Assembly (NCBI RefSeq): GCF_937949835.1
Contig: NZ_CALEDC010000036.1
Location: 1 to 6,776, forward strand
Length of the DNA stretch: 6,776 nucleotides
DNA from: an uncultured Campylobacter sp.
Lineage (GTDB): Bacteria; Campylobacterota; Campylobacteria; Campylobacterales; Campylobacteraceae
Direction: 5' to 3'
Position 1 is the first letter of the stretch. Each line of letters begins with the position of its first letter. A program made the translations under genes and the position numbers. Positions 5,755-6,776 of this stretch are shown here, one piece after another. Below the pieces are notes generated by a model. It ran no database searches. It saw only the letters and a list, made by a program, of their open reading frames with translations, and was not told the origin of the DNA.

Positions 5755-6776
5755 ATGTTTAAAGAACGCATTAAATCCCACCACCGCTCCAAACTTTTCG
5801 AGAGCGTTTCCGCAAGCGAAAACGAGCTGTTCGATGCGCTGGATCAGCCCGCGAAAGACAGCGACTGCGTGATCTATCTGCATGTGCCCTTTTGCGACAA
5901 CATCTGCTCATTTTGTTCGATGATGCGCTCCAAACTCGGCGACGAGCTGGATGAATACGCTAAATTTTTGATCCGCCAGATCAAAGACTACGGCGAGATG
6001 CCCTACTTCGACACCAAAAAGATCAAAAGTATCTACTTCGGCGGCGGCACGCCGAGCGTATTTAGCGAAGCTCACTTCGAAAAGGTTCTGGGCGCGCTGC
6101 ATAAAAATTTCAAGATTGCAGACGACTGTGCGATCAGCGTAGAGACCACGCTGCATAATCTAGATACGCAAAAAGCGCTCGCCCTGCAAAGCTTCGGCGT
6201 AAACCGCTTTAGCATCGGCGTGCAGACCTTCAGCAGACAGGGGCGCGCGCTTCTAAACCGCGTGCACAAGCCTGCTCGCGCAATCGAGCGACTAAAAGAT
6301 CTTAGAGAAAAATTTGACGGCATGCTCTGCTGCGATATCATCTACAACTTCCCCAACGAAAGCGTAGAGGAAGCGCTAGAGGACGCGCGCTATGTAAATG
6401 AGCTAGGTCTAGATAGCGCCAGCTTTTATTCGCTGATGTTTTTCGAGGGCTCGGAGCTATACAAAAAGATCGACAAATCCTACTACGATCTAGAGATCGA
6501 TAAGAAGCTGCACCACGCCTTTGCGGGCGCACTACTTGTCGGAAGCGATAATTTCGAGGTTTTGGAGCTTACCAAGCTTGCTCGAAAAGGGCGCGACAAC
6601 TACGGCTACATCAAGCTAAGCCACAAAGGCACGGATATCCTGCCTATCGGAAACGGCGCGGGCGGACACGTAGCGGGCTTCGGAATTTACGGCGTGTCGG
6701 GGCACAAGATGATCTCGCGAATCGATGAGCGCGAGGCAAAATATAGCGTGCTAAACAACCTATTTCAATACCCGAT
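5755..6776 (+). CDS. HemN-like radical SAM protein, ChuW/HutW-like candidate (3' end outside window)
   Basis: The frame is open from ATG 5755 to the window edge, giving 340 residues without a stop; family members are about 440-460, so roughly 100 residues are missing. The radical SAM cluster motif is CDNICSFC (C47, C51, C54) after YLHVPF, and the SAM-binding GGGTP is at 96-100. Further HemN-family blocks are RFSIGVQTFS (151-160), LLNRVHKP (166-173), DIIYNFPNES (194-203) and a glycine-rich IGNGAGGHVAGFG (298-310). The residue two after the third cysteine is Met, not the fourth Cys of true oxygen-independent coproporphyrinogen oxidase, so HemN activity is unlikely. Position directly after a haem/iron-type importer (TAG then ATG, with GGAGG 11 bases upstream) suggests an anaerobic haem-opening enzyme like ChuW/HutW. 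HemW-type haem chaperone is the main alternative. Confidence 0.85.
   Translation, partial: MFKERIKSHHRSKLFESVSASENELFDALDQPAKDSDCVIYLHVPFCDNICSFCSMMRSKLGDELDEYAKFLIRQIKDYGEMPYFDTKKIKSIYFGGGTPSVFSEAHFEKVLGALHKNFKIADDCAISVETTLHNLDTQKALALQSFGVNRFSIGVQTFSRQGRALLNRVHKPARAIERLKDLREKFDGMLCCDIIYNFPNESVEEALEDARYVNELGLDSASFYSLMFFEGSELYKKIDKSYYDLEIDKKLHHAFAGALLVGSDNFEVLELTKLARKGRDNYGYIKLSHKGTDILPIGNGAGGHVAGFGIYGVSGHKMISRIDEREAKYSVLNNLFQYP

Noticed and set aside
1..6776. tRNA, rRNA, CRISPR array, insertion sequence or phage genes
   Set aside because: No cloverleaf, regular spacer-repeat series, transposase reading frame or terminal inverted repeat pair was seen on either strand.

Overview
The window looks like chromosome from a member of the genus Campylobacter (Campylobacterota), probably one of the moderate-GC, anaerobe-leaning species such as the gracilis/showae/rectus group. 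The reasons are the very frequent AAATTT/TAAATTTA words in gaps and codons, tightly packed genes with ATGA overlaps, and protein sequences that read like Campylobacter CstA and iron/haem ABC transporter proteins. The species is inferred, not shown.

Layout. Positions 1-19 (minus strand) hold only the first codons of a gene that leaves the window. Positions 20-395 contain no gene that I can support, but do hold a candidate promoter for that partial gene and several inverted repeats downstream of ybdD. Positions 396-2679 (minus strand) carry the two-gene unit cstA-ybdD: a large membrane transporter of the CstA/BtsT family and its usual small YbdD/YjiX partner, overlapping by 14 nt. Positions 2680-3051 form a 372-bp divergent control region. 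Next to cstA it contains a long, almost fully paired hairpin (2701-2760) and a competing short hairpin that ends at the cstA Shine-Dalgarno sequence. Next to the opposite operon it contains a good Fur-box candidate (2997-3011).

Positions 3052-6776 (plus strand) form one compact operon: a 62-codon ORF with the strongest ribosome binding site in the window, a FecCD/BtuC-type permease, an ABC ATPase, a periplasmic class III substrate-binding protein, and a HemN-like radical SAM protein that runs off the right edge. The first three junctions are ATGA overlaps and the last is TAG directly followed by ATG.

How the genes work together. The plus-strand operon is most simply read as import of an iron-containing ligand across the inner membrane, with haem the favoured guess. 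The HemN-like protein, which lacks the fourth cysteine of true HemN, would act on the imported tetrapyrrole in the manner of ChuW/HutW anaerobic haem-degrading enzymes. The Fur-box candidate fits iron control. Corrinoid or ferric-siderophore import remains possible, and no TonB-dependent receptor is visible. The minus-strand pair would import pyruvate or peptides/amino acids when carbon is limiting. The two units appear functionally unrelated apart from the shared intergenic region.

The least explained items are the cstA leader structure and the 62-codon ORF that occupies the leader position of the transport operon.
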